From assembly GCF_019972815.1 (NCBI RefSeq), contig NZ_BPPA01000005.1, positions 124,001-188,000 of the forward strand: a DNA stretch of 64,000 nucleotides. The letters are read 5' to 3'. The translations under genes were made by a program, and so were the position numbers. The number at the start of each line of letters is the position of its first letter. Within the stretch, counting starts at the first letter, position 1. The notes beneath the pieces were generated by a model. That model searched no databases and had not been told where the DNA came from. It saw nothing but the letters and a program-made list of their open reading frames with translations. This stretch comes from Lactobacillus huangpiensis (lineage in GTDB: Bacteria; Bacillota; Bacilli; Lactobacillales; Lactobacillaceae). This document shows positions 45,607-53,447 of the stretch, in pieces.

Positions 45607-47565
45607 TCAAAAATGAAATGATTTTGGTAACTGTGGTTTTTTACCGTTATACATGACATAGGTTTCTCTAGGGCTCTTTTTGGCAGAGTGATTATACAGC
45701 TTAAATAATTGCTTTGCAGTATATTTTTTGCCTTTCGGTTTTCTAATTGTTCCTTTGCCTACAGCTTGAATGTGCTTAAATCCTTGTCCTACACCTGAAC
45801 TCTTACGCAAACGGTAGTGGCCCAGCTTCACAGCAAACCCTTTAGGATTGCCTGCCTGATTTAAAATCCTGCTGTTATGAATATTAAAATTAGTCAGATC
45901 AACCCCTGCTAATTTCTTGTCCTGCATAAACATATCTGTCGAATCAGTCAGTTTAGGCATGTGCCAGCCGTGTAAATTAACATTAGTAAGATTAGGACAT
46001 TGAGCAAACATCTCACTTACTTCAGTTAATTTGCGGGTGTTCCAATTATGTAAATCAACAGTTTTGAGACTCTGATCATTTTTAAACATCTCATATGCTT
46101 CAGTGAGACTATTAGTTTTAAGATGACTTAAATTAATATTGACTAGCTGCGGGTCGTTTTTAAACATGCGACTCATACTCCTGACCCGTTTGGTATTCCA
46201 GCCTTTCAAATTAACTGTCTTTAAATTGTCATCATCACTAAACATGCCAAACAAGGTCGTATTAGACTTAGTATTAAAATGACTTAAATCTATGCTGGTA
46301 ATTTTTTTCATACCAGAAAACATATAGCTGGTGTTAGTCACCTTGCTGGTATCAAAATGACTAATATCAAAATCAGTTAAATTTTCAGCACCGTTAAACA
46401 TGCTAAACATATCAGTTACCTTGCTAGTATTAAAGTGCTTAATATTTAAACTGACGATATTATTTAATCCGGCAAACATAGTGCTCATGTCAGTAACATT
46501 GGCAGTATTCCAGCCCGCTAAATTAAGTTGTTTTAATGCTGTATCGTTTGAAAACATGCCTGACATATTAGTTACTTTACTAGTATCAAAATTACTCAAA
46601 TCCAAACTGGTCAAATTTGCATCCCCAAAAAACATAGTTTTCATATTTTGGACATTAATAGTATTAAAATTGCTCAAATTTAGAGTTGTTATGTTCTTAC
46701 TTTGAGAAAACATGCTGCTCATGTCCGTTACGTTTTTGGTATTAAAGCCTGAGCAGTCGAGCTGTTTAATCATGCAGTTATTGAACATTCCGCTCATATT
46801 TTGTACTTTACTGGTATCAAAGCTATCTACATTAATCGTTTCTGCCTTGGTACTGGAAAACATATTTGCCATATCGGTTACTTTGCTAGTATTAAAATTT
46901 TTTAAATCCAGCTTTTTAAAATTGGTTGCCGCAAACATGTTGTTCATAGTGGTTACATTTGCGGTATTCAATTTACTCAAATCTATTGCTGTAGCAGTAG
47001 CATTATCCATACCTAAACTGGTGAACATGTTACTCATATCTGTAACTTTATCAGTATTAAAATTACTAATATCTAAACTAGTAAGTTTTGTATCACCGGC
47101 AAATAAACCAGACATATCGGTTACATCACTGGTATCAGCGTTCTCTAAGCCCTTAATATCAGACAAATATCTCAAATTGGCAAATTTTTGTTTTGAATTT
47201 GCAGGTAACTTAAACGGATTTTCAAAAACGATATGCTCAATACTTCCAGCCCATTTGAATTCTTTGGTAAAAGGTGTACTTGACAATTGTGCTCCTTTAG
47301 CGCCGCTAACAGTCAGCGTATTAGTAAGGACATCATATTGCCACGTGCAGTTGCCATCAGTGCCAGTCCAAAAGCCCAGCTGATTATTGACAGTACTGGT
47401 TGCAGTCGGTGTTGTTTTTGCAGTTTGATCGTTAGCAGCAGGTGCAACAGAAGCTGCCAAAACATTCTGGACCAGATTAGCGCCATTCATCATGCCCAAG
47501 ACTGCGGCAGCCATACTGATCCCCAATTTTGCTAAAATATTTTGCTTGAATTTAGTTGACTTCAT
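45607..47565 (-). CDS. BspA-like leucine-rich-repeat surface protein, paralogue 3
   Basis: A 652-residue exported protein. A signal peptide (cleavage near VLA, about residue 38) and a Thr/Ala-rich stretch precede WTGTDGNCTWQYDVLTNTL. About 16 BspA/DUF285 repeats follow (for example LDLSNFDTSKVTNMSGMFS), then the common C-terminal module (KLGHYRLRKSSGVGQGFKHI, ETYVMYNGKKPQLPKSF). AAAGGAGGTC eight bases upstream selects the ATG at 47565 over the longer frame. It converges with SLAP paralogue 4 and lies 47 bases downstream of the HNH gene. Confidence 0.85.
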   Translation of the reverse strand: MKSTKFKQNILAKLGISMAAAVLGMMNGANLVQNVLAASVAPAANDQTAKTTPTATSTVNNQLGFWTGTDGNCTWQYDVLTNTLTVSGAKGAQLSSTPFTKEFKWAGSIEHIVFENPFKLPANSKQKFANLRYLSDIKGLENADTSDVTDMSGLFAGDTKLTSLDISNFNTDKVTDMSNMFTSLGMDNATATAIDLSKLNTANVTTMNNMFAATNFKKLDLKNFNTSKVTDMANMFSSTKAETINVDSFDTSKVQNMSGMFNNCMIKQLDCSGFNTKNVTDMSSMFSQSKNITTLNLSNFNTINVQNMKTMFFGDANLTSLDLSNFDTSKVTNMSGMFSNDTALKQLNLAGWNTANVTDMSTMFAGLNNIVSLNIKHFNTSKVTDMFSMFNGAENLTDFDISHFDTSKVTNTSYMFSGMKKITSIDLSHFNTKSNTTLFGMFSDDDNLKTVNLKGWNTKRVRSMSRMFKNDPQLVNINLSHLKTNSLTEAYEMFKNDQSLKTVDLHNWNTRKLTEVSEMFAQCPNLTNVNLHGWHMPKLTDSTDMFMQDKKLAGVDLTNFNIHNSRILNQAGNPKGFAVKLGHYRLRKSSGVGQGFKHIQAVGKGTIRKPKGKKYTAKQLFKLYNHSAKKSPRETYVMYNGKKPQLPKSFHF

Positions 47566-47612
47566 TTTCTGACCTCCTTTTCCTCTTAATTTCATTGTAA
47601 GCCTTTTAAAAG

Positions 47613-48530
47613 TTAAATAATATCTTCTTTTGCGTTTACTTGCGCTAGTTTCCAGCCAGTCATAAAATGCTGCTCGCGTAAAGAACGCAAGTCGTTATAA
47701 TCGCTCTCCAAGCTATCAATTGCATCCTGCAATTTTTTGTTTTGCTTACGGATCTGGTCAAGTTCAGGATCATTAACAACACCCTTCAGGTGCATTTTAG
47801 CGGCTAATTCCCGTCGTCTTTCCTCAAATTCACCCTTCAAAGTAGCAAGAGCGTCTTCATATTTGACCAGTTTTTGGTTAACTTCAGGAATTTCATTATT
47901 TAAACTGACAAACAATTTATACGGCATGTTGGACTTGATGCGATTGCATTCCGTGCAGGATAAAATCAGGTTGTCAAAATCATTATTATGTGAAAGTGAA
48001 ACCGGGTCTTTGTGATCGACGCTACGTCCGCGCCTGCCACAATATTGGCAGCGATAATGGTATTTAGCGCGAATACGCTCACGGTCAATATAATCCACTT
48101 CATTTAGTTTAAAGTCGACGGTTAATCCTAATTTACTCAGATTTTCGGCAAAAGTGAATTCGCTGCTGGGCACAAAGTCAGTTTGACCTGTCTCGCTGTC
48201 TATTACTGCCTGATTAAAATCATGTGCTGATAGCTGTTGCTGGGCTAATTCATTGCCATCATAATCCTGAATAAAAGCCTCATAGCGCTTACGCATGTCA
48301 TTTTTAGCAACCAAAAATGTTGAATTATCTGCGACTTCATCTTTTCCTACAAAAGTAAACAATAAGCATTGCGCAAAGATTTTCACTGCAATATTGGCAA
48401 AGTCTTCCGGCTTTTCTCCTCTTTGAATGCATAGATCGCAAATACTGGTCAGTTTAGGATTAATCAGACCCGTTTGTTTAAAATGTTTGGCATTTATGCG
48501 CAATCCACACGCACTGCATTGAAACTTCAC
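47613..48530 (-). CDS. HNH endonuclease-domain protein
   Basis: A 305-residue soluble protein. The N-terminus has two C-x-x-C pairs (CSACG and CDLC), a probable zinc finger. A central HNH nuclease domain reads CQYCGRRGRSVDHKDPVSL, then N-L-I-L-S-C-T-E-C-N-R-I-K, with the catalytic His and the zinc-binding cysteines. The C-terminus (about 215-285) is a coiled coil. It is not inside an intron and no mobile-element ends are visible. The function may be defence or repair; unknown. It ends the accessory array. Confidence 0.82.
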   Translation of the reverse strand: MKFQCSACGLRINAKHFKQTGLINPKLTSICDLCIQRGEKPEDFANIAVKIFAQCLLFTFVGKDEVADNSTFLVAKNDMRKRYEAFIQDYDGNELAQQQLSAHDFNQAVIDSETGQTDFVPSSEFTFAENLSKLGLTVDFKLNEVDYIDRERIRAKYHYRCQYCGRRGRSVDHKDPVSLSHNNDFDNLILSCTECNRIKSNMPYKLFVSLNNEIPEVNQKLVKYEDALATLKGEFEERRRELAAKMHLKGVVNDPELDQIRKQNKKLQDAIDSLESDYNDLRSLREQHFMTGWKLAQVNAKEDII

Positions 48531-48596
48531 TTTTAAGCATTCTCCTTAGAGCAAAATGTATGTATCATTAATCTAATTCTACTCAATTTAGAGCAA

Positions 48597-48636
48597 TAAA
48601 AAAAGGCGGACGAAAGTTTCATCCACCTTTTAGTCT
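48597..48636 (-). terminator. Intrinsic terminator
   Basis: AAAAGGTGGATGAAA and TTTCGTCCGCCTTTTTTT pair on the minus strand, directly behind the small basic-protein gene. Confidence 0.82.
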
Positions 48637-48650
48637 TGTTTAAAAACAAA

Positions 48651-48791
48651 CTATTTATTTTCGTCTGCTTTGGCCTTGTTCAAGAAAGCAACAACTGCTG
48701 CCACGTGCGCAACACGTTTCTTGCCGTTCTTCTTGTTCTTAGGTCTTTGGTTTGGTTCACAACCAGTGTTGTAATTTTCACCTTTACGCAT
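48651..48791 (-). CDS. Small basic protein, unknown
   Basis: A 46-residue Lys/Arg-rich protein with a single Cys (NTGCEPNQRPKNKKNGKK) and a helical alanine-rich end. The ATG at 48791 has GAAAGGAAG upstream; the longer frame adds an unconvincing 34 residues. A strong terminator follows. No family recognised; nucleic-acid binding is only a guess from charge. Confidence 0.5.
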   Translation of the reverse strand: MRKGENYNTGCEPNQRPKNKKNGKKRVAHVAAVVAFLNKAKADENK

Positions 48792-48896
48792 AGTACTATA
48801 CTTCCTTTCAAGATTTTCGAAAATCTTATATAGTTTAACACTTAGGACTTTTTGAAGCAAGATTTGCTGATATTGAGTCATACGTTTTACCATTTA

Positions 48897-48928
48897 AAAT
48901 AAAAAGCGTTCCATAATGGAACGCTATA
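48897..48928 (-). terminator. Terminator after the IscA-like gene
   Basis: AGCGTTCCA and TGGAACGCT hairpin with TTTTTATTTT on the minus strand, about 40 bases after the stop at 48970. Confidence 0.8.
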
Positions 48929-48969
48929 AAATAAAGTTATTTTTGAGCACATATTATTAGTTAAATGCA

Positions 48970-49329
48970 CTAATTATTTTCACTAACTGTCATGGCAGCA
49001 TCAATTACGCCACTATCGTCTGCCAAACTGATAGCTGCATTTTTTTCATCTACTACTAAATCGTTGCCTAAATATTGCATTTCTGCTGGACTGGTATATA
49101 AGTCTAAGCCAATATTATTTTCAACATTAATTGAAAAGTCTGGGTCTTTCTGATCCAAGACTACAAATTGAAAACGAGTACCAGCCGCACAACTGCCAGC
49201 AATATTAGAGTACTTGTTAGAGCCATCGTTTAGTGACAATAAAACAACCTGTCCATCTTTCACATTTTTTTTGATTTTATCAGCAGCACCTGATTTAACA
49301 TTCATTTTAACTGATTCGGAATTACTCAT
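48970..49329 (-). CDS. HesB/IscA-like Fe-S biosynthesis family protein
   Basis: A 119-residue protein of the lactobacillar group annotated as iron-sulfur cluster biosynthesis family. It has LLSLNDGSNKYSNIAGSCAA, FQFVVLDQKDPDF, LDLYTSPAEMQYLGNDL and ISLADDSGVIDAAMTV. Only one Cys (about residue 48) is present, and the C-x-C tail of true A-type carriers is missing, so a classical cluster carrier role is doubtful. AGGAGGAAA precedes the ATG. It is divergent from the SLC13-type permease. Confidence 0.7.
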   Translation of the reverse strand: MSNSESVKMNVKSGAADKIKKNVKDGQVVLLSLNDGSNKYSNIAGSCAAGTRFQFVVLDQKDPDFSINVENNIGLDLYTSPAEMQYLGNDLVVDEKNAAISLADDSGVIDAAMTVSENN

Positions 49330-49518
49330 TTTAATATTTCCTCCTAATCCTTAGCAATTTTCTCAAGTATAGGATATATTAAGTTATAGTGTCAAAAATT
49401 ATGTTTATAGTAAAAGTGCTTTTCACCATGAAAAATTTATTATTGCGTATAACAGAAAAAAAGGTCAAAATGTATATAGCGATTATAGATGATTATAACT
49501 TGTGAAAGGGGACATTTT

Positions 49519-50619
49519 ATGACCGTCTTGAAAAAGGTTTTTAGTGATAAAATCCTGCAAATTACTTTTGTAATAACGATTATCAGTCTTTTTTTTGCTA
49601 GACCGCGGCTTGAGGATATTAACTTACATACGATTTTTTCAGTCGCCGCGATGCTAATCATTATTCAAATATACGCTTACTTGCACGTTCTGGACGTGCT
49701 GGCGTATAAACTGACCAGTATTGCCGACAATATGCAGAAATTAAACATCTTGTTTACGCTTCTAGCGATTATTGCTGGGATGTTTCTCGGCAACGATATA
49801 ACAGCGCTTACATTGATTCCCCTGTATTTAAATATTGCCAAAAGATGTGACTTGCCACAAATTTTGCCTGTCACTTTAATTGGTATGGGTGCAAATATTG
49901 GAGCTGCTTTTACTCCGTGGGGCAATCCCCACAATATTTTTTTGGTCAGTAAATATTCTGTTAATGCCCTGCAGTTTTTTTCCTGGTCTTTGCCCTATTT
50001 ATTAATGGCATTAGTCATTACGTTTATTATTTTTTACTTTATCCCTCGTAAAAAAATTCCCAGACAAGATATTAAACAGATTAATATCAGTTTAAGACCT
50101 ACAATCATTACTACAGCAGTATTTGCTTTATTTTTCTTAGGGGTATTTAAGGTCATTAATGTAGTAATTCCGATGATTGTTGCAATTATCTTAGCATTAT
50201 TAATCAATCCCAGAATTTTACTTAAAGTAGATTTTGCTTTGCTATTAACCTTTACCTGTTTCTTCATCTTCATTAGTGATATTCAACAGATCCCGCTGAT
50301 TGTCAGTATTATTCATACGATGATCAATTCGGAAAGTTCTACCTACTTCACTTCGATTATTTCCAGTCAGATTATCAGCAATGTTCCTGCAACTATTTTA
50401 GTTGGTAAGTTTACTCCTTATGCTGAAGCACTATTTTTAGGTTCTAACATTGGAGGATTTGGTTCTCCTATCGGTTCAATGGCCAATATGCTGGTCTTAA
50501 AAACATTTACCCAAAACGCTACAGTTTCAAGAGGAGAGTTCTTCAAAAAATGGTCCGTAATGCAGTTTATTGGTTTGATTGTTTTAACCGTTGTAGGCTG
50601 GGGACTTTTATTAATTTAA
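49519..50619 (+). CDS. SLC13/ArsB-type anion permease
   Basis: A 366-residue membrane protein with about ten or eleven helices, of the ion transporter superfamily. Recognisable parts are FLGNDITALTLIPLYLNIAK, MGANIGAAFTPWGNPHNIF and, as its inverted repeat near the end, SNVPATILVGKF ... NIGGFGSPIGSMANMLVLK. The paired re-entrant loops with Asn-Pro-type motifs are the family hallmark. AAAGGGGAC precedes the ATG at 49519. The substrate (dicarboxylate, sulfate or another anion) cannot be told. Confidence 0.8.
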   Translation: MTVLKKVFSDKILQITFVITIISLFFARPRLEDINLHTIFSVAAMLIIIQIYAYLHVLDVLAYKLTSIADNMQKLNILFTLLAIIAGMFLGNDITALTLIPLYLNIAKRCDLPQILPVTLIGMGANIGAAFTPWGNPHNIFLVSKYSVNALQFFSWSLPYLLMALVITFIIFYFIPRKKIPRQDIKQINISLRPTIITTAVFALFFLGVFKVINVVIPMIVAIILALLINPRILLKVDFALLLTFTCFFIFISDIQQIPLIVSIIHTMINSESSTYFTSIISSQIISNVPATILVGKFTPYAEALFLGSNIGGFGSPIGSMANMLVLKTFTQNATVSRGEFFKKWSVMQFIGLIVLTVVGWGLLLI

Positions 50620-50729
50620 TATACATTTTAGTAAAGCTTTGCTAATGAAAGATAGTATAAGCTTCTTTTTTATATTCAAAAGGTTCTTAATCAGTTATAA
50701 TTAAGGGATATATATTAAGGAGGAATACT

Positions 50730-51290
50730 ATGAATAGTTTAACTTGGGTAATTGTAATTATTGTTGTTTTATTAATTGCACTCTATATTACAGTTTACAA
50801 CAGTTTACAAAAAGCCAAAGTATACACCGATGAATCTTGGAGTCAGATTGATGTACAACTGAAGCGGCGTAACGACTTGATTCCCAACCTAGTCGAAACA
50901 ACTAAGGGCTACGCCAAACATGAAAAAGAAACATTGGAAAATGTTGTTCAGTTGCGTAATCAGTTAACTAATATTCCAAGCGATGATCACGCTCAAACTT
51001 TAAAAGTTTCCAATCAGATTTCTGATGCACTTAAATCAATTTTTGCCTTATCAGAAAACTATCCTGACCTTAAAGCCAACCAAAACTTCTTGAAACTGCA
51101 AGAAGAATTGACTAACACAGAAAACAAAATTGCTTATTCGAGACAGCTTTACAATTCATCGGCTGCACTATACGACCAAAAGCTTTTAACTTTCCCGTCT
51201 AATATTGTTGCTCACATTCACGGTTTTAAGAAAGTTGACTACTTACAAACTAATGAATCGGAAAAAGAAGTACCTAAAGTTAAGTTTTAA
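50730..51290 (+). CDS. LemA family protein
   Basis: A 186-residue membrane-anchored coiled-coil protein. One N-terminal helix (about 5-24) is followed by YTDESWSQIDVQLKRRNDLI and PNLVETTKGYAKHEKETLE, the LemA signature, and NSSAALYDQKLLTFPSNIVA near the end. It lies 17 bases ahead of htpX, a pairing common in Firmicutes. The role is unclear; association with membrane stress is inferred from the partner. AAGGAGG lies before the ATG. Confidence 0.92.
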   Translation: MNSLTWVIVIIVVLLIALYITVYNSLQKAKVYTDESWSQIDVQLKRRNDLIPNLVETTKGYAKHEKETLENVVQLRNQLTNIPSDDHAQTLKVSNQISDALKSIFALSENYPDLKANQNFLKLQEELTNTENKIAYSRQLYNSSAALYDQKLLTFPSNIVAHIHGFKKVDYLQTNESEKEVPKVKF

Positions 51291-51307
51291 ATATCAGGTC
51301 TGTTTTT

Positions 51308-52204
51308 ATGCTATTTCAACAAATTGCCAGCAATAAACGTAAAACCGTTGGGATTATGGGATTATTTGTCATTATTTTGGCACTTGTAGGGGCAGGACTA
51401 GGCTATCTTTTTGGTGATCGGCCTGTTTTAGGATTGATCATTGCTGTAGTTTTTAGTCTAATCTACATGCTAATTGTCTTGCCTAACCCTGCTAATATGG
51501 TTATGAGTCTTAATCACGCTCAAGAAGTCCATGAACAAGATAATCCGGAACTGTGGCACGTTGTACAAGATATGGCACTGGTCGGCCGGGTACCAATGCC
51601 TCGGGTTTTCATTATTGATGATCCTAGTCCCAATGCTTTTGCAACCGGACGTGATCCCAACCATTCTGCTGTGGCAGTTACTCAAGGTCTGCTGGACATG
51701 ATGAACCGGGAGGAACTGGAAGGCGTTTTAGGTCATGAGATTTCGCACATTAGAAACTATGATATTTTAGTTTCTACTATTGCTGCAGTATTAGTCGGTG
51801 TCATTTCTTATTTATCAGGTATTGCCAGCCGTTATATTTGGTGGATTGATGATGATCGCGACAGCGATAACGACAGTGGTGGTACTATTGTTGTTATTTT
51901 TAAGATTGTGGCCATTGTGTTTGTATTAATTCTGGGACCTATTTGTGCCAGTTTAGCCCAAATGGCATTATCGCGAAATCGTGAATATCTGGCTGATGCG
52001 TCATCAGTAGAATTAACCCGCAACCCACGAGGATTGATTTCTGCTTTAGAAAAAATTGACGGTTCTGAGCCAATGAAGAAAGCCGATCCCAGCAGTGCTG
52101 GCATGTATATTGAAGATCCTGTACGCAAAAAACGCAGTTTTGCTCATTTATTTGACAGTCACCCGCCAACAGCTGACAGGATCAAACGCTTAGAAAAAAT
52201 GTAA
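51308..52204 (+). CDS. htpX: Membrane zinc metalloprotease HtpX
   Basis: A 298-residue protease that degrades damaged membrane proteins. Two N-terminal helices are followed by the zinc motif H-E-I-S-H (143-147) in GVLGHEISHIRNYD, two further helices (about 155-175 and 198-220), the third ligand region SRNREYLADASSVEL, and FDSHPPTADRIKRLEKM at the end. Operon with lemA. Confidence 0.95.
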   Translation: MLFQQIASNKRKTVGIMGLFVIILALVGAGLGYLFGDRPVLGLIIAVVFSLIYMLIVLPNPANMVMSLNHAQEVHEQDNPELWHVVQDMALVGRVPMPRVFIIDDPSPNAFATGRDPNHSAVAVTQGLLDMMNREELEGVLGHEISHIRNYDILVSTIAAVLVGVISYLSGIASRYIWWIDDDRDSDNDSGGTIVVIFKIVAIVFVLILGPICASLAQMALSRNREYLADASSVELTRNPRGLISALEKIDGSEPMKKADPSSAGMYIEDPVRKKRSFAHLFDSHPPTADRIKRLEKM

Positions 52205-52206
52205 TA

Positions 52207-52244
52207 AAATAAAGCAACCTTTTTAGTCAAGGTTGCTTTTTATT
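52207..52244. terminator. Bidirectional terminator
   Basis: AAAGCAACCTT and AAGGTTGCTTTTT hairpin between htpX (plus) and the AraC gene (minus). Confidence 0.88.
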
Positions 52245-53178
52245 TTAAGTTGATGTTTGCCTGTCTAAATAATTCAGCTCGCATTTGGACTGGCGTTTCA
52301 TGATAATATTCACTGAATTTTTTATAAAAGAAGGACTTGCCACTATAACCTACCCGTGCAATTATTTCTTTTACGGAAATATCTGGTCGTGCAAGCAAAT
52401 TACGCGCCTCTTGCATACGCCTTTCATCAACATGCTCTACGAAGCTTTTACCAGTTTTTTGTTTAACCAAACTTGAAAAATAATTAGGATTGAAGCCAAA
52501 ATGTTTGGCTGCCTCATTAAGCGTTATGTCAGTAAAATGCGCATCAATATAATTTTCTAAATCAGTTTGAACAAATTGGTGATTAGTTACAGGACCTGTC
52601 GCTAAGTCTTGATTTCTAATTGCGGCAATTAAAAGCAAATTTAGTTCTGCCAAAATAACATTGTGAGTATACAAATCCTGATTAAGATATTCATCAATTA
52701 CTTTTTTTAGCGCATTTGCAGATTTAGACAAAGGCGTACTGTTTAAAAATAATAAGCGCCTTTGATTGTAAGCGTCAGTAATTTCCTTAAACACCCTTTT
52801 TTCACGATGACTCATGGCAGAATAGCTTCCGAGAAAATCCAGCATCTTGAAATTATGGTCAAATTCTAACTTAACTAATATATCGTTTTCTCCCTGCCGC
52901 AATATTTCATAATCGCTTTTTCTCTGTAAAAATACGATATTGCCGGCTTTAAGCAAGAAATCCTCATCATTGATTCTGGCTTTTACCGATCCCTGAGCTT
53001 CATATAAAATAGTTGAAGCTGTAGTTTGGTAGCGATGAACTCCAGTATTATGATTTTCCAAAAACGCTCTAAATAAATCAAAATTATCGTTTTTGGGTTT
53101 GATTCTTACCTCATTAGTGTCAGACTTAGTTGAATTCAAAATGCTGGCTAAATATTGTTCAAGTTTAACAGCTGCCAT
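52240..53178 (-). CDS. AraC-family transcription regulator
   Basis: A 312-residue regulator. The N-terminal cupin-like region includes FLLKAGNIVFLQRKSDYEIL. The C-terminal AraC domain (about 210-305) has ITLNEAAKHFGFNPNYFSSL, K-Q-K-T-G-K-S-F, then DISVKEIIARVGYSGKSFFY and K-K-F-S-E-Y-Y-H-E-T-P. It diverges from the TPP-controlled ECF module, but no sign links the two. GAAGGTGAAA precedes the ATG. Target genes are unknown. Confidence 0.88.
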   Translation of the reverse strand: MAAVKLEQYLASILNSTKSDTNEVRIKPKNDNFDLFRAFLENHNTGVHRYQTTASTILYEAQGSVKARINDEDFLLKAGNIVFLQRKSDYEILRQGENDILVKLEFDHNFKMLDFLGSYSAMSHREKRVFKEITDAYNQRRLLFLNSTPLSKSANALKKVIDEYLNQDLYTHNVILAELNLLLIAAIRNQDLATGPVTNHQFVQTDLENYIDAHFTDITLNEAAKHFGFNPNYFSSLVKQKTGKSFVEHVDERRMQEARNLLARPDISVKEIIARVGYSGKSFFYKKFSEYYHETPVQMRAELFRQANINLK

Positions 53179-53287
53179 TATTTCACCTTCTTATTCAAAT
53201 TTTGGAATATATAGATTCATTATATAGCAAAACTTCATCTTACTAACAGAATTTTGTTATTTAGATTAAAGAGAATACTTGTGTATG

Positions 53288-53316
53288 TAGACATCTATTT
53301 TTCTTTTATGTATAAT
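53288..53316 (+). promoter_or_regulatory. Promoter of the TPP-controlled ECF module
   Basis: TAGACA (53288-53293, one mismatch to consensus), 17 bases, and a perfect TATAAT (53311-53316), 11 bases upstream of the riboswitch. Confidence 0.7.
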
Positions 53317-53325
53317 AAATTTAAC

Positions 53326-53394
53326 ATCGGGGTGCCCTAGAGGCTGAGAACAGACCCGTCGAACCTGCTATGGATAATGCCAGCGAAGGGAAAA
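53326..53394 (+). promoter_or_regulatory. TPP riboswitch (thi-box)
   Basis: The sequence contains GGGGTGCC, GGCTGAGAA, ACCCGTCGAACCTG and GGATAATGCCAGCGAAGGGA in the order and spacing of the thiamine pyrophosphate aptamer. A terminator follows 14 bases later. Confidence 0.95.
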
Positions 53395-53407
53395 CGAAAG
53401 ATTTTAC

Positions 53408-53437
53408 ATCGTCAGGCTTTATCCTGACGATTTTTTT
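53408..53437 (+). terminator. Riboswitch-controlled terminator
   Basis: ATCGTCAGG and CCTGACGAT pair perfectly around a six-base loop and are followed by TTTTTT. It is the likely off-state of the TPP switch. Confidence 0.88.
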
Positions 53438-53447
53438 GGTAACTAAA

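Noticed and set aside
46400-47383. Long open frames on the plus strand opposite the BspA genes, some over 200 codons
   Set aside because: They are antisense shadows of repetitive LRR coding DNA, recur at every repeat, and lack ribosome sites or sensible composition.
47613-48530. The HNH gene as part of a group I intron or mobile element
   Set aside because: No interrupted gene, intron core, inverted repeats or target duplications were seen around it.
53370-53447. A longer N-terminus for the tandem ECF ATPase starting at ATG 53370
   Set aside because: That extension would be translated from the TPP aptamer and its terminator hairpin, and family proteins begin at the I-K-L-N-N-L-T-F-S-Y segment.
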